A DNA stretch of 64,000 bases, from assembly GCF_050003625.1 (NCBI RefSeq), contig NC_134397.1, positions 273,786,070-273,850,069 of the forward strand, in the 5' to 3' direction. Within the stretch, counting starts at the first letter, position 1; every line of letters starts with the position of its first letter. Of the stretch, positions 11,480 to 23,351 are shown piece after piece. Source of the DNA: Haematobia irritans. Its lineage: Eukaryota > Arthropoda > Insecta > Diptera > Muscidae. The notes beneath the pieces were generated by a model, which saw only the letters and a program-made list of their open reading frames with translations, searched no databases and was not told the DNA's origin. The position numbers and the translations under genes are program-made.

Positions 11480-11640
11480 TTATTTTAAATCAAAAGTGAA
11501 AATGACCCATAATTTTATTTTGGGGTCGATTTTCATGTGCCAATTACATTTTGTTGTGGCTCATATTCTTTATAAAGCGTCGCCCCATATATGTGGCCCT
11601 GTTTCATCAGGGTTTTTGTGGCTCATTTTCATAACAAAAA
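11480..11640 (-). other. Possible ORF1/ORF2 junction of the LINE
   Basis: This is a short AT-rich stretch between the endonuclease start and the next element. No zinc-finger or PHD-type ORF1 motif is readable, so the LINE is probably 5'-truncated here. Confidence 0.35.
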
Positions 11641-13412
11641 CAAACAAGTATATACGGCCGTAAGTTCGGCCAGGCCGAATCTTATGTACCCTCCACCATG
11701 GATTGCGTAGAAACTTCTACGAAAGACTGTCATCCACAATCGAATTAATTGGGTTGTGGTATCTTAAAACTTCCTAACATCGTTTTCTAGATTGTTAGTC
11801 AGTCCATACGTGGTATATATTAGACAAAAAAGATATGTATAGGTAAGTCTACAAATAATTACGAATCGATATGGACTTTTGCACGGTACGTAGAGAGCCA
11901 GAATTGAAACATAGGGTCGCTTATAGCCCACATATATATAATTATGAACTTGATATGGACCAATTTTTGTGTGATTGGGGATCGATTTATCTGAGGGCTA
12001 TATACAACTATAGACCGATATGGACCTAGTTAGGCATGGTTGTTAACGGCCATATGAGGATGAAATTTGCTTCTCTTAGAGGCTCCGCAAGCCAAATCGG
12101 GGGATCGGTTTATATGGGGCCTATATATAATTATTGACCGATGTGGACCAATTTTTGCATAGTTGTTAGAGACCACCACCATGTAACAAATTTCAGCCGG
12201 ATTGGATGAAATTTGCTTCTCTTAGAGACTTCGCGAGCCAAATCGGGGGATCGGTTTATATGGGGGCTATATATAATTATGGACCGATGTGGACCAATTT
12301 TTGCATGGTTGTTCGAGATCATATTCTGACACCATGTACCAAATTTCAACCGGATCGGATGAAATTTGCTTCTCTTAGAGGCTGCGCAAGCCAAATATGG
12401 GGATCGGTTTATATGGGGGCTATATATAATATGGACCGATGTGGACCACTTTTTGCATGGTTGTTAGGGACCATATACCAACACCATGTACCAAATTTCA
12501 GCCGGATCGGAAATTTGCTTCTCTTAGAGGATCGGCAAGCCAACTTTGGTGGTCCGTTTACGTTCGGAAGGTAGCGTGATTTCAACAGACGGACGACGGA
12601 CATGCTGAGATCGACTAAGAATTTCACCACGACCCAGAATATATATTCGAGTGACCACAAAACGAATCCCCTTTCCAGATATTGGGATAGCCAAAAATTT
12701 GTTTTTTTTTTTCAAATTTTGAGCGACGCACAGAGGGCAAGATCGCAAAAAATGGAGATTAATTGAAAAATTAAATTTTTGTTTTTTGAAAAATACTTAG
12801 GATCCGATTAAAGTATATAAAATTCTACATCACTCCTGAAAATTTCAATGTCATATGTTGTTTACTTGTCAAGCTGCATTATGTTAAAGTTAAACAATTT
12901 TTGAGCTATTCGCGCAAAGTAGTGTTTTTTTGAAATTCTGTATATTTCTGAGCCTAATATATAGTATTTCGCAAACCAAAAGTAATATTTTCACTATGGA
13001 ATCTTCAACCTCTGATATTTAAGCGTTGTTCTACAAAAATTGTGTAAACAAAAAATGTGTATAAATATTTTGAAAAAATATTTTAAAATGTGTCTAAATT
13101 TTGGCTATTTTAAAAATATTCTTGGATATTTAAACATGAATGGGGTCACTTGGCGTTAGAATATTAATGTTTTAATAAACTACAATTCCTAGGTTTTCAT
13201 ATTAAGTAATAAAATGTTGCGCTTTTTTGCGCGAAATTTTTTTTATTGAATTAACTGTGAAAATAGTCACTCAAGCAAAAAACACGAGTTTTTGTCCTTT
13301 CTTAGCTTTTTCTTCGTTATTTGTTATAACTGTTATTTTTAAATATCGTTAGCAACTGTGTGTTACAATGATAAGAATATTTGTTATTGTGCGTTATGTG
13401 TTGTGTATTGAA

Positions 13413-13447
13413 ATGCGAAAACGTCAACACGTCTGACGTTTTCGCAT
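13413..13447. repeat. Perfect 14-bp hairpin
   Basis: ATGCGAAAACGTCA (13413-13426) and TGACGTTTTCGCAT (13434-13447) are exact inverted repeats around a 7-base loop. It lies in the middle of the long-inverted-repeat element. Confidence 0.9.
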
Positions 13448-13600
13448 GATGTAAAACTTGTAATTGGGTTCCTGGGTTGTCCGAAACAAAGATTTTAAGA
13501 ACTACAGAGAACATTTTTCTCGCAAATGTAGTCGAGAGGATTGCCATCGAGACATATTAAATAGGTTCCTACTTAGTTAAGATCCAATCCTATCTGGTAA

Positions 13601-13780
13601 ATCAAAATTGTCAAAAAAGGAAAAATCCACCAACTTCCAAAATCAGTAATAGATCTACTTGTTTCGCCTTCAGTTTTGACGAACGTGGCACCAGAAGGCA
13701 CAAATCATGAAACAGATGACGACGAGGATTATATGGAGGACAACGCATTCGAGTTTGATGACTTTGGGCATATAGTTTAA
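13601..13780 (+). pseudogene. Acidic C-terminal ORF remnant, family unknown
   Basis: Fifty-nine codons after an in-frame TAA end in a strongly acidic tail: ETDDDEDYMED, then FEFDDFGHIV and a stop at 13778-13780. The start is lost. The N-terminal part is basic (KKGK), so the composition looks like a real protein end rather than random AT-rich translation. It could be the C terminus of a transposase of the surrounding long-inverted-repeat element, but I do not recognise the family and no catalytic motif survives. Confidence 0.35.
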
Positions 13781-14733
13781 AATAGCAGATCAGAAACACA
13801 TGTCTTATAATATAAAACTATATAAATATAAAAACATATGTATAAACTTTTTTCCTACTTTGTAGATATGAAGGAACAAGCTATTTTTATAACAAATTTA
13901 ATATCTGCTTTGGGTCCCGAATTTAGTTACACATATGATACAACAATACCCCTTTCGTCAACGTTATTATAATACAAATAAATTAATTACTATGTGAAAA
14001 TTGTATTAATTTTTTCCAAAAAACAAAAAATTCGACTGAGCCATACCAAATCTCATATTCATACCCCTGATAGTTCATGAGATATATCCGTTCCAAGTTT
14101 GAATGGGCGGTGCCACGCCCAATCATAAACAAGTATAGCCACGGTCTATTAGCAGGACATGTATATCCAAGGATGATTACCAGATTAACAGTACAACTTT
14201 GGGAAAGTTCCATGACAGTCGGTCCGTTAATATGGCCGCAAGAGCTATTTTTAATAGTGGGAGTGGCATCGCCCACTTTTCCAAAAGATGTGTATCCTAT
14301 GTCACTCAGTGATAACGTAGCATTATAATTTTGAAAGAATTTTTAAAATCGGATAAGTAGTTTAATTAATCTCCATTTTTTGCGATTTTGCACCACTGTG
14401 CGACGGGCGGCACGTGTTAACGTCGTTTAATCGGGCTCAAATTTTGGCTATCCCAATATCTGGAAAGGGGATTTGTTTTGTGGGGTTAAGGCGAATGCTC
14501 CTAGTGGCACCAGGTCGCGTTTTCGAAGCTAAAGGCTGGCGTAACTCGGTTTGCCTCAGCGACGAGCGGCACGTGTTAACATCGTTTAATCGGACTCAAA
14601 TGTTGGCTATCCCAATATCTGGAAAGGGGATTCGTTTTGTGGGGTTAAGGCGAACAAGATTCCGATATTTTTTTGCCCCATATAACGGAATGACAAAATT
14701 AATATACCCCCATTCTATGGTGGAGGGTATAAA

Positions 14734-16005
14734 AAAGAGTTTATTTCACTCAGCCAAAAAAAAAAAAAAACTTGTGCACTAAAATAAATAAAAGTTATTG
14801 GTTTACTCACTAAATATTATCAATTTTTATTATTATTTTGTGTGATAGCCCTAATACCTTGAGTCTCTTTGGCATTGAGTGGGCTAGGGTTTTCTCCAAA
14901 TTTACGGGAATTCATCTCCATATATCAGTATGAGGTTCCCAACGCCATTTACATGCCGTCACATTCCCACCTACGTGATTAATTATGTGTGTAATATTTC
15001 GTTTTCTCCCTCAAAGAGACTCCACGCTGTAATAAACGCTAAAGGATATCATACAAAATATTAAAAACTTGTACTATTTAGTATTTGAACCAATAATTTT
15101 AATTTATGTTGTTTGTTTTGCTATGCGAAATTAACGTTTTTTTTCTTTTTTTTGTTTTTGTTATTCGAATTGATTTTCATTTTATTTTTAGCTGGGATCT
15201 CATGCTTTAATTTAAGGTATAATACATATATATTTACTTGATATTTTCCATATCGTTTCATAATTTATTTCACATTGATTGGTGTACACATTTTTTTGCT
15301 CATTATATTTGGAAGCAACGAACAAATCGTGCTACAAACATGGTATCAGCACTTCCACCTATTAAAGAAATAATGCTACTACGAATTTATTTATAAATCG
15401 TGGGATAATGGTTATGATTCCACTATGATTTCTACGAAAATCTTTGAGAAACATCAACATATTTCTGAAGTAAACTTAAAATGTACAGATGAGAAACACA
15501 TTTCGATCTCGTCTATAAGAAGCTAAACGTAATATTAGATTGTATTCACAAAGTCCGCTAATGTTATTTATTTTACTTGTAATATTCGTAGTTACTGAAA
15601 TTTATATAATATTTAACATTATGGGATTATTTGCAATCGCAATAGAAGAAACGAAAAACACACACTATATTGGCCAAGAAAAAAAAACGTTTATAATTTC
15701 CCCACTTTTCATAATACTCTCGTAGAATTTCATTTGAAGTCTTTTTGTAATAGCTGCGAAAAGTAATGGCTTTGCTGCAAGTAACAAGGATATATTATTA
15801 AAAAACTATTGTCATAAGTGAGTTCCATATTCAGTGCCAAGTCACTTCATGCGGACAAGAAATGTCTTGAACTGTTTTCCATTTTTACTTAATAAATCTT
15901 TTTCATTTTTATATGGTATTAATGTGGGTTTTTTGTCCATAATTATTTCAAATGAGGGCATTCATGTCGTGTTTAGAGTTTTTTTAGTGCAATATTTGTT
16001 GTTAT
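14734..16005. other. No recognisable feature
   Basis: AT-rich DNA with short homopolymers, including an A-run near 14757-14770. ORFs at 15540-15725 and 15834-16034 have no motif support. Confidence 0.45.
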
Positions 16006-16170
16006 CCAGCAAAAAAATTTGGAAGTTCTTCTAAAGGCACAACTTTAAAAGCACTTCCAAAAATGCCCTCCTAAAGATGTTTTTTTATTGTAACTGTACA
16101 GGAAGTTCATTTGAGTCAATTTTTTTATAACATTATTTTCGGTTTACTTATGGCGTTTTCTTTTCTTGTA
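16006..16170 (+). repeat. Element E fragment (left end)
   Basis: CCAGCAAAAAAATTTGGAAG, then the AAGGCACAACTTTAAAAGCA block and GTTCATTTGAGTCAATTTTT, match the left end of element E at 4611 and 38103. The similarity fades after about 16170. Confidence 0.75.
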
Positions 16171-16639
16171 AAAAATTCAGACCTTTTTTGCATTTTGCCC
16201 GGAAAATGTACTTTATAGGTTCTTTTCTAAAAAAAAAACAGGCAAAAGTGTGAAAAGGCTTCGAATTCTGTTGTGAAAATAGCGCCACGCATAGAGGCAA
16301 ATTACGGGCATTTTCAGCACTGCCAACAGACGAGAGTGCTGCGATTGCCCTGTTTCCTTCTTTGAATTCTTTTCTGCCCGCTGAAATGATAGCATTTTTT
16401 TAGGTTGCTGGTAACATTTTAAAAATGCGCATTCTGTACAGACAAAATGAAGGCAAAGCACTTTTTTCAGAAAAGAAAACACCATTAGACTATTCAAGAC
16501 CCAATATTATATTTATAAGAAATCAGAACGTGTTTGCGGAGCGCATAGCCGAATGGCTTGCAATTTTTACATTTCAATATCAATCTTCCTTGACCAAAAT
16601 TTACACATACAATAAAAAAAAATGGTTTTTTTTATGTCT

Positions 16640-16860
16640 CGACCTTTACTGTTTTATCAAAAGTCCACAGATATAATTTTCGTAATGTATTGAAGATGCC
16701 GATGAAGTTTTTGCCACATATGGGTATGTACACTTTACACCAACACGTATACGTGATTTGCTGGAAATTTTACTTCAAACGCCATACGCCATGTGGGACT
16801 TTTGTCACATGACACAAGAATTGCGATATTGAAATTCTGTGGATTTCTAAAGAAACAGAA
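16640..16860 (+). repeat. Dispersed repeat I, copy 1
   Basis: It matches 18640-19063 in blocks: TAATGTATTGAAGATGCC, CATACGCCATG, then ATATTGAAATTCTGTGGA followed by TTTCTAAAGAAAC. This copy lacks the 199-bp insertion seen in the other and so acts as an empty site. Family unknown. Confidence 0.65.
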
Positions 16861-18100
16861 TTCAATATTTTTTTTCGAATTAACAAAAATATAGACAAAA
16901 ATAGCAGTATTTTCTTTTGGATTCTTTTACTGTATTGCAATTTATCATTGATATTAGTAAATATTTCTTCAATTTCACTTTCAAAAATGCTAAGTTTATG
17001 AGCTTCTGTGTTGGAAATCAAATTACAAAAGCCTATGCTATGCGAAGGTGGAAGGCTATTTATGAAAAAAATCACCAAACTTAGATTGACAGCACAAAAT
17101 TTTGACTTAAAATAAAAATTAATAGAAAGGTAATAAAAACATATAACAATTTCCCACCAAAAAGTGACAAAACTCGATAATCATAAATAATCACCCAATA
17201 TTAATAACCATATAAATCGCAAAATAAATTTCTTGCAAACAAATAGAATCCGGCTTAGTATTGTCAGTAGTTTTCTAGCTCTTGTCCCCAAATATTTCAC
17301 TCCCAAAAATCCCCAATTTGAGCCCAAAGGCTAGCAACAAATATTTTACAATTTTTTTTAATAAATAAATAAAAAAATATATTTTTGGGCTCGAATACGA
17401 TATTTTAAACCGAACACTATACGCCAAGTTTTAAGGTCCCCACATTTTTGAGAGTCTGGCACTCTCTATACTAGTCACACTGAATACTAGTTAGGTCGTT
17501 TAAAAATATCGGTGATCGGTTTATATGCTGGCTATACCTAAAAATGTTTTTTGTATTCAATTTGTCATAAGCGAACACATGAAATTTTTTTAGCAAAATA
17601 TTTGCAATTAAATTTTTAATTTAATTTCCAAAAAATTCAATTAAAAAATCAGTTAATTCAACGTTTTTTCTGTTTTCTTTTTATGATCACTTCAATCAGA
17701 TTTTTGTTTATTTTAATGGGCTGTTTAGGTCAATGTATGTTATATAAATGCAAATAAAACTAGTCTATTTCATCTTTTTTCTCGACGTTTCGTCGGATTT
17801 TTTCCGACCTTTTCCAGAGAATTTTTTATTTGAAATATCTGTAGAGGAAAATTATATTTAGATTTCATTAATTGTGGATTTTAGTTTTTACTTACAATTG
17901 TTTTACATTTGTTTCATTTATAAATTATTAAAATTGGACATCATAAACAATAATAATAAGTAAATAAATAAATAAAATGTAAATATTGCAGCAAAAATTA
18001 AAATCTATATCACAGAACTATGTATGTTTACTCTTTAAACTATTGCAATGGAATACTGTGAGTTGGTGTTATCTTTGTCTTCCTTAGTATTCATTGACGT
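16861..18100. other. AT-rich DNA with one family A-like scrap
   Basis: A short match to family A (GGTGATCGGTTTATATGCTG) occurs at about 17510-17529. Otherwise no coding or element signal is evident. Confidence 0.45.
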
Positions 18101-18157
18101 CTCTACAAGTATTCTCTGTTGAATGCGTAGGCTCTCCAGTGTATAACGTTTGTTCTC

Positions 18158-18160
<3 letters not shown>

Positions 18161-18189
<29 letters not shown>
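18161..18189. repeat. (TC)n microsatellite
   Basis: About 14 TC units. It gives the low-complexity RERERE run seen in a minus-strand ORF. Confidence 0.95.
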
Positions 18190-18193
<4 letters not shown>

Positions 18194-18432
18194 AGAATTT
18201 TAACAGCTTTGAAGTCTATGCTATGGCCACTCTCTTGTATGTGTTGTACTAAAGCTGCGATTTCTCTATGTTTGTTGGTGTTGATGGTTGCCATTAAGCT
18301 ACATTTTTTTAAATATAATGCTTTGAATGCCATTACTTTTGTTTGTAATTTATCCTTCTTATAAAACCTAAAGTAATGTATGGAAACTTTTTGAGTCAAA
18401 TCAAAACTTCACAACAACCATGAAGTTTATGT

Positions 18433-18625
18433 TAGGTAAAATAGCAGCCCACTATTCTAGGCTCACTTAGTACTCCCGGTACCATGTTTAACTCAAAGCC
18501 GCTAAGAGAAGTTTTCAAAAACTCTGAAATATCACCTGTATTACTGAGAGGGGATATCCACCGCTGAAAAATATTTTGGTATTTGGTCATAACCCTTTGC
18601 ATTCAAGACGGGCAAACTAACCCTT
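18433..18625 (-). repeat. Degenerate SINE-A fragment
   Basis: Tail-side blocks AGGCTCACTTAG, GTATTACTGAGAGGGGATAT and CCACCGCTGAAAA are present with deletions, and a decayed tRNA-like head lies near 18600. Divergence is higher than in the 20161 copy. Confidence 0.7.
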
Positions 18626-18639
18626 TCTCTGTTTTCGCT

Positions 18640-19063
18640 ATATGTCCACCTATGACGTTTTATTAAAAGGCCACAGACAAATTTTTATAATGTATTCAAG
18701 ATGCCAGACAAGTTTTTACCTACGTATTGTCTACCACGGTACAATATTGCGTATACGTTACTTGCTGAATTTTTTATTTCAAACATCATACGCCATGCGG
18801 GACCTCACATGATATAAGGCTTACGCTATGGTCACACTGGGCAAATATTTGACAGAAAGCAAAAAAGAATCCGTCGCCACAGCCAAAACCAGCTTAAATT
18901 ATTAGCTCACATTGGATATATAAAATTATGGTACGGTTATTTTCCAAAAAAGGTATCCAGATATTGGGAAAATGATCCTGGAAAAATATTTGACACTCAT
19001 TTTGGTCAAATATTTGCCATAGCCTTACTATATTGAAATTCTGTGGACTTCTAAAGAAACCGT
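18640..19063 (+). repeat. Dispersed repeat I, copy 2, interrupted
   Basis: The blocks are shared with 16640-16860, with a 199-bp MITE interrupting the join between the CATGATATAAGG and TATTGAAATTCTGTGGA blocks. Confidence 0.65.
18825..19023. mobile_element. 199-bp MITE with GCTATGG ends
   Basis: The ends are GCTATGG and CCATAGC, with subterminal CAAATATTTGAC in inverted orientation near both ends. It is flanked by CTTAC on both sides (18820-18824 and 19024-19028). Repeat I copy 1 supplies an empty site. No ORF. Superfamily uncertain. Confidence 0.7.
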
Positions 19064-20160
19064 CTGTACATTTATGTATATTTTTCTTTTATATTTCATA
19101 GGTTCTTTCATATTTTCAAATTGCCACCAGCATAGTTGGCTTTGTCCAAACATTTTTTTTGGTGTTATTTATGTAAACTAATGTTCATAGGGTCTAATAT
19201 TTCTAATAATAGAAATGTTATCAGCCATCTACCTAATAATAATAAAACTATTAGTGCTGATAAAATTATATACAGTTATAAAACTTTTGTTAGGGATTTT
19301 GTAGACAAAACTATAATAGCAAAAACTTATATTATAATTAGAATAAGAATTATTTTACTATCATTATACCCTTCACCACTACTGTGGTATGTTACAGTTT
19401 GTGTATTTGTATGTAATGCCAAGAAGGAAAAGTCTGAGACCCATCGCTTAGTATACCGATCGTCTTAGAATTAAATTCTGAGTCGATTTAGCGATGTCCG
19501 TATGTCTGTCCGTCTGTCTGCCTGTTCATGTATTTTGTGCGCAAAGTATAGGTCGCAGTTTAACCCCGATCGTCCTCAAATGAGGCATAGGGTAGTTTGT
19601 TGGAACAAAGACAATCGCTATTGATTTTGGAAAAAATCGGTTCTGATTTAGATATAGCTGTCATATATATATTTATCCCCGAGCTGGTCTTAATCGGCGT
19701 GGTTATCAACCGATGATCTTCAAATTCTGTATATCCGAATATTTTATGAGTCTAGAAAAACTTACAAAATATCAGCCAAATCGATTCAGATTTAGATATA
19801 GCTCCCATATATATATTTCGTCCGATTTAGACTCATATGGCAACAGAGGCCAAAGTTTACTACCGATTTTCGTGAAATTTTGCACAGAGAGTAGGATTGA
19901 CATTATACCAATGCTTGATAAATTTGATTGAAATCGGTTCAGATTTAGATATAGATACCATATATATCTTTCATCCGATTTGCAGGAGTACATTTAATAC
20001 TATCGGTAAGTGTGCCAAATTTGATTGAAATCGGTTCAGATTTAGATATACATAGGTCCCATGTATATATTTCGCCCGATTTACACTCATATGACCACGG
20101 GGGCCAAAGTTATACTCCCATTTACGTGAAATTTTGCAGAGATTGCAGAATTATTATTCT

Positions 20161-20213
20161 AGGTTAGGTTAGGTTAGGTTAGGTTAGGTTAGGTTAGGTT
20201 AGGTTAGGTTAGG
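20161..20213. repeat. (TTAGG)n tail array
   Basis: Ten AGGTT units plus AGG form the 3' tail of the SINE. The unit is the same as the canonical insect telomere repeat, but here it is bounded by SINE sequence and a target duplication. Confidence 0.95.
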
Positions 20214-20543
20214 TGGCAGCCCGATGTATCAGGCTCACTTAGACTATTCAGTCCAATGTGATACCACATTGGTGAACTTCTCTCTTATCACTGAGTGCTG
20301 CCCGATTCCATGTTAAGCTCAATGACAAGGGACCTCCTTTTTATAGCCGAGTCCGAACGGCGTTCCACATTGCAGTGAAACCACTTAGAGAAGCTTTGAA
20401 ACCCTCAGAAATGTCACCAGCATTACTGAGGTGGGATAATCCACCGCTGAAAAACTTTTTGGTGTTCGGTCGAAGCAGGAATCGAACCCACGACCTTGTG
20501 TATGCAAGGCGGGCATGCTAACCATTTCACCACGGTGGCTCCC
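20161..20543 (-). mobile_element. SINE-A, full-length, with 11-bp target duplication
   Basis: The tRNA-like head on the minus strand has a box A-like TGGTGAAATGGTTAGC and an exact box B GGTTCGATTCC (20478-20488 on the plus strand), an internal RNA polymerase III promoter. The body shares GGTGGGATAATCCACCGCTG with other copies. The 3' tail is a (CCTAA)n array, reading (TTAGG)n on the plus strand. Target duplications ATTATTATTCT lie at 20150-20160 and 20544-20554. Insertion broke family C copy C4. Confidence 0.93.
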
Positions 20544-21301
20544 ATTATTATTCTAACTATGCATGTCAAATTTAGTCAAAATCGGTTCAGATTATATATA
20601 GCTACCATATATACGTACAACAGAATTGGGGAAATATGGTAGACTGTTTCATATTTTAGACCGATTTTCAATAGGATTTTCCTCCAATTGACTGGATAGT
20701 TTCCACAGAGAATATACTTAATATGATTTTTAAATTTGTCAAGTTTGATCTAGTTTGTTTCAGGTTTAGATAAAGACTTTCTTCCGGTTTATACAAATAT
20801 GGCCAAAATTCCCACACTTTACACAATAATCTGTGATGATTACCCATATCTTGAGTTTTAAATATGGCTCCAAGTCGCCCGACTTGACCAAATAATATAT
20901 CACAATCCACACTTGACCACATAACATAACTTGGCGAGATCTAACCAATATCCTTGTAAAATCGCCACTGATGAGTAGCAAAAATTGTAAATATTGCTAA
21001 AATTGTCCTATATCTCGAATACATATGTATCGCCTGATAAAGCATAAATGCTCTTTTGTACAATTGCATTAAAATGTCTTCATCCCAGGGCGTTAGCCGA
21101 TTTAAATTTTTATTTTAGAGTTTTTGTAAAAGTACAAAAAATTGTCTCCATTAAAATTATTTGTATCTGGAAATGCAAACCTTTGTATAGCTCCCAGCAA
21201 ATTTGAAGTAGTTAAGATGGTAACACAAATGTTTGTCTACATAGTGGTAAAGGGTATAATATAGTCGGCTCTGCCCGACTCTAGACTTTACTTACTTGTT
21301 T

Positions 21302-23095
21302 TACTATATATAATGCCCACGTTTTTTTGAAATTAAAAAAAAAAAAATATATATATATATAAAAAATTTCTTTTTTTTCTCTCTCGGTCTCTTTTATTAT
21401 ATTTTAAATTATTGTTATTAGTTAAAAAAAATTATTATATTTTAAATTATTGTTATTAATTTAAAAAAAAATCCGTCAGGCTTATAAACAGTCCATGTCA
21501 TTTTCACCGAGAAATGTGTGATCAATAACAGCATATGTTATATACAAACGAGGTGTGTGCGTGTGTGTTTATGGCCAGGCCGTTATCTATGGCTACAATT
21601 ATAAATTTTCGTTGTGTCCAATTTGTCATACGCGAAGACATGTGCCAATCAGAAATTTTTGTGTCATGAGCCTTTTTAAGTCATTAGCTCATTAGACTCA
21701 AATTGAACCGACGAGTTATGTCTTCTATCGGCTAAAGTTATACTCCCATTTATGTTTTCTCATCTATTAAGTATCTAATTAAGTTTTCTCAACTATTTCG
21801 CAGAGTAAATTTTCATCCACATTCTCGGAAAAATTTCAAATTTGGGGAAAATAATGTAAAGCACATATTCAAAGTATAGTTCATTAATGAGCTTTGATGA
21901 GTTGATATAAAAATCCGATAGAATATAATAGCCTCGCAAAAAATTTACTAGTTACAGAAATGTTATTGGGTTTCGCTCAGAACCACAGGATCGACAGACA
22001 ACGTGACAGATATGAGATATGAGGAGATACAATGGTTAGATGTCGACCATCTATAAAATGGAACAGATATTATCTAACTAAACTACTCAAAATTTTCAAT
22101 CAATCTTCATCTTACTCTACCTTGAATTTTATTACCACAGAGACAGTACAGTAAATGTAATATAAAAAAAAAACTCATTGGACCAAAATAAAAAAATAAA
22201 AACAACAACAAATTCTTTCAACCTCAAAGCTAGCTTCTGTTAGTCTCTATCATTCTCCATTCCATTATACGTTCGTTTATTCATGTTTTCATATTTATGC
22301 TGCATTAAAATTATGGATTTGTTTTTGTAATTTGGTTTCTGTGGTTGGCGATGGGAGCAAAGCAATATCATCAGTCGGCGGCATCCGCTATTGAAATTAC
22401 CGGGACCACAATCCATGGCTATGGACGAGTCCTTTTTATACAAAATAGACTGAATGGCGTCAATGTTTTCATTTTATTATGATACTAATGTTGATGGCGT
22501 CAATGATGATGATGATGATGAAAACCGATATATTCACTACTAAAGGCAAGACCATCGACCACGGTATTCAATGACCATCTTTCTCCCACACTAATACATT
22601 AGAATAAATGTACATTAGTAATTAACACTCACACACCCACGCACAGACACAATGAATATCAATGCATTTGCCAACGAGGGTGTTTGCATTGGATAGAATT
22701 GAATGGGAATGACTCAGTTGGAAATTTATTAAAAAATATTGGAGTAGTTGAATGGCTTGGTAAATAGATCCAAATACAAGTGCAATAGATTCCATAAATA
22801 CAAATAAAAAAAAAAATAATGTCATCATATTTATATTTCTTTTATTTTGTCATGAGGTTTTGTTTGTGAGCAGCGTGAGTATAGTATCACGTTTTTCTGC
22901 AGGTGAAAATAAACTTCGATAGATTGATGGATCTATTGTTAGTTAGTTGTTGCCATCTAACTAAACCATCAAATAAATTAATTATAAAATTCAAGTTTCA
23001 TTATTAGTTCATTTCGACCATAGAGTTTTGTGTGAAAAAATGTTAATATCAAAGTCATTTATAGTCATTAACGTTATGAAGATTTGATGGTATCT
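21302..23095. other. No recognisable feature
   Basis: A TA-rich low-complexity tract sits near 21340-21370 and a (GAT)n run at about 22504-22520. ORFs at 22240-22443 and 22622-22828 show no motifs. Confidence 0.45.
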
Positions 23096-23097
23096 AT

Positions 23098-23250
23098 ACA
23101 CGCAAAACATCGTTTCCTCCCAAACGAAACTTTAGACCAATGAATTTTTTTCTCGCGATTAAAAAAAGTGTTTAGAAGAATAATATATTATTTTTGAGAT
23201 AAATGTTGACATATGTATTTTAGATGATTTTTGCCCGAACGGAGAATCCA
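23098..23250 (-). repeat. SINE-like family H, partial copy
   Basis: CACGCAAAA and TTTCCTCCCAAACGAAACTT match the 26483 copy. The match runs to ACGGAGAATCC, part of the tRNA-like head in the other copy, where mariner sequence takes over. Confidence 0.55.
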
Positions 23251-23351
23251 ATATTTTTTAAAACTTTCGTCGTGGACTAACCCAAAAACAGTGCATCGAT
23301 GAACTTAATTCAATGTTTGGCTATGAAGTTCCGTCAAGGGCCAGTGTTTAA

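Larger units (their letters stand above)
12647..14655. mobile_element. Element with long inverted repeats inside A1
   Basis: The left arm (about 12650-12765) contains CACAAAACGAATCCCC and TTTCCAGATATTGGGATAGC, and these reappear inverted at the right end. The right arm is duplicated: blocks starting CGACGGGCGGCACGTGTTAA at 14401 and CGACGAGCGGCACGTGTTAA at 14560 lie 159 bp apart. The insertion splits the conserved family A core between its (TA)n tract and the ACGGAATGAC block. The superfamily is unknown. It holds the small acidic ORF and the hairpin listed separately. Confidence 0.65.
11643..14733 (+). mobile_element. Family A element, copy A1, with nested element
   Basis: It starts AACAAGTATATACGGCCG, followed by the palindrome TTCGGCCAGGCCGAA and the inner motif TACCCTCCACCAT (11687-11699). 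The core is built from ~153-bp repeats (GGGGATCGGTTTATATGGGG, CCATGTACCAAATTTCA). A (GGAC)n tract near 12590-12602 and the (TA)-containing core follow. The 3' hairpin contains ATGGTGGAGGGTA (14717-14729), an exact 13 of 13 inverted repeat of the inner motif. The element is interrupted between about 12647 and 14655. ORFs within 12131-12748 are repeat shadows. Confidence 0.8.
19364..21301 (-). mobile_element. Family C element, copy C4, with SINE insertion
   Basis: Read on the minus strand it starts AACAAGTAAGTAAAG with the GTCGGGC palindrome remnant near 21260-21290, and ends at the hairpin TATACCCTTCACCACTACTG at 19364. The GTCCGT/GTCTGT tract with the CGATTTAGCGATGTCC core lies at 19484-19526. 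Internal repeats carry TTCAGATTTAGATATAG and TGAAATTTTGCAGAG. A SINE at 20161-20543 interrupts it. ORFs at 19713-19993 are repeat shadows. Confidence 0.78.

Noticed and set aside
13611..13799. Minus-strand 62-codon ORF
   Set aside because: It is antisense to the acidic plus-strand ORF, whose composition and stop position look more protein-like.
18103..18399. 98-codon ORF with an RERERERE run
   Set aside because: The run comes from the (TC)n microsatellite and the rest lacks motifs.
20161..20213. True interstitial telomere
   Set aside because: The TTAGG array is bounded by SINE body on one side and the SINE target duplication on the other, so it is a SINE tail.
20440..20543. A functional tRNA gene
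   Set aside because: Box A- and B-like sequences are present, but the cloverleaf is not maintained and the segment is fused to a SINE body repeated elsewhere.
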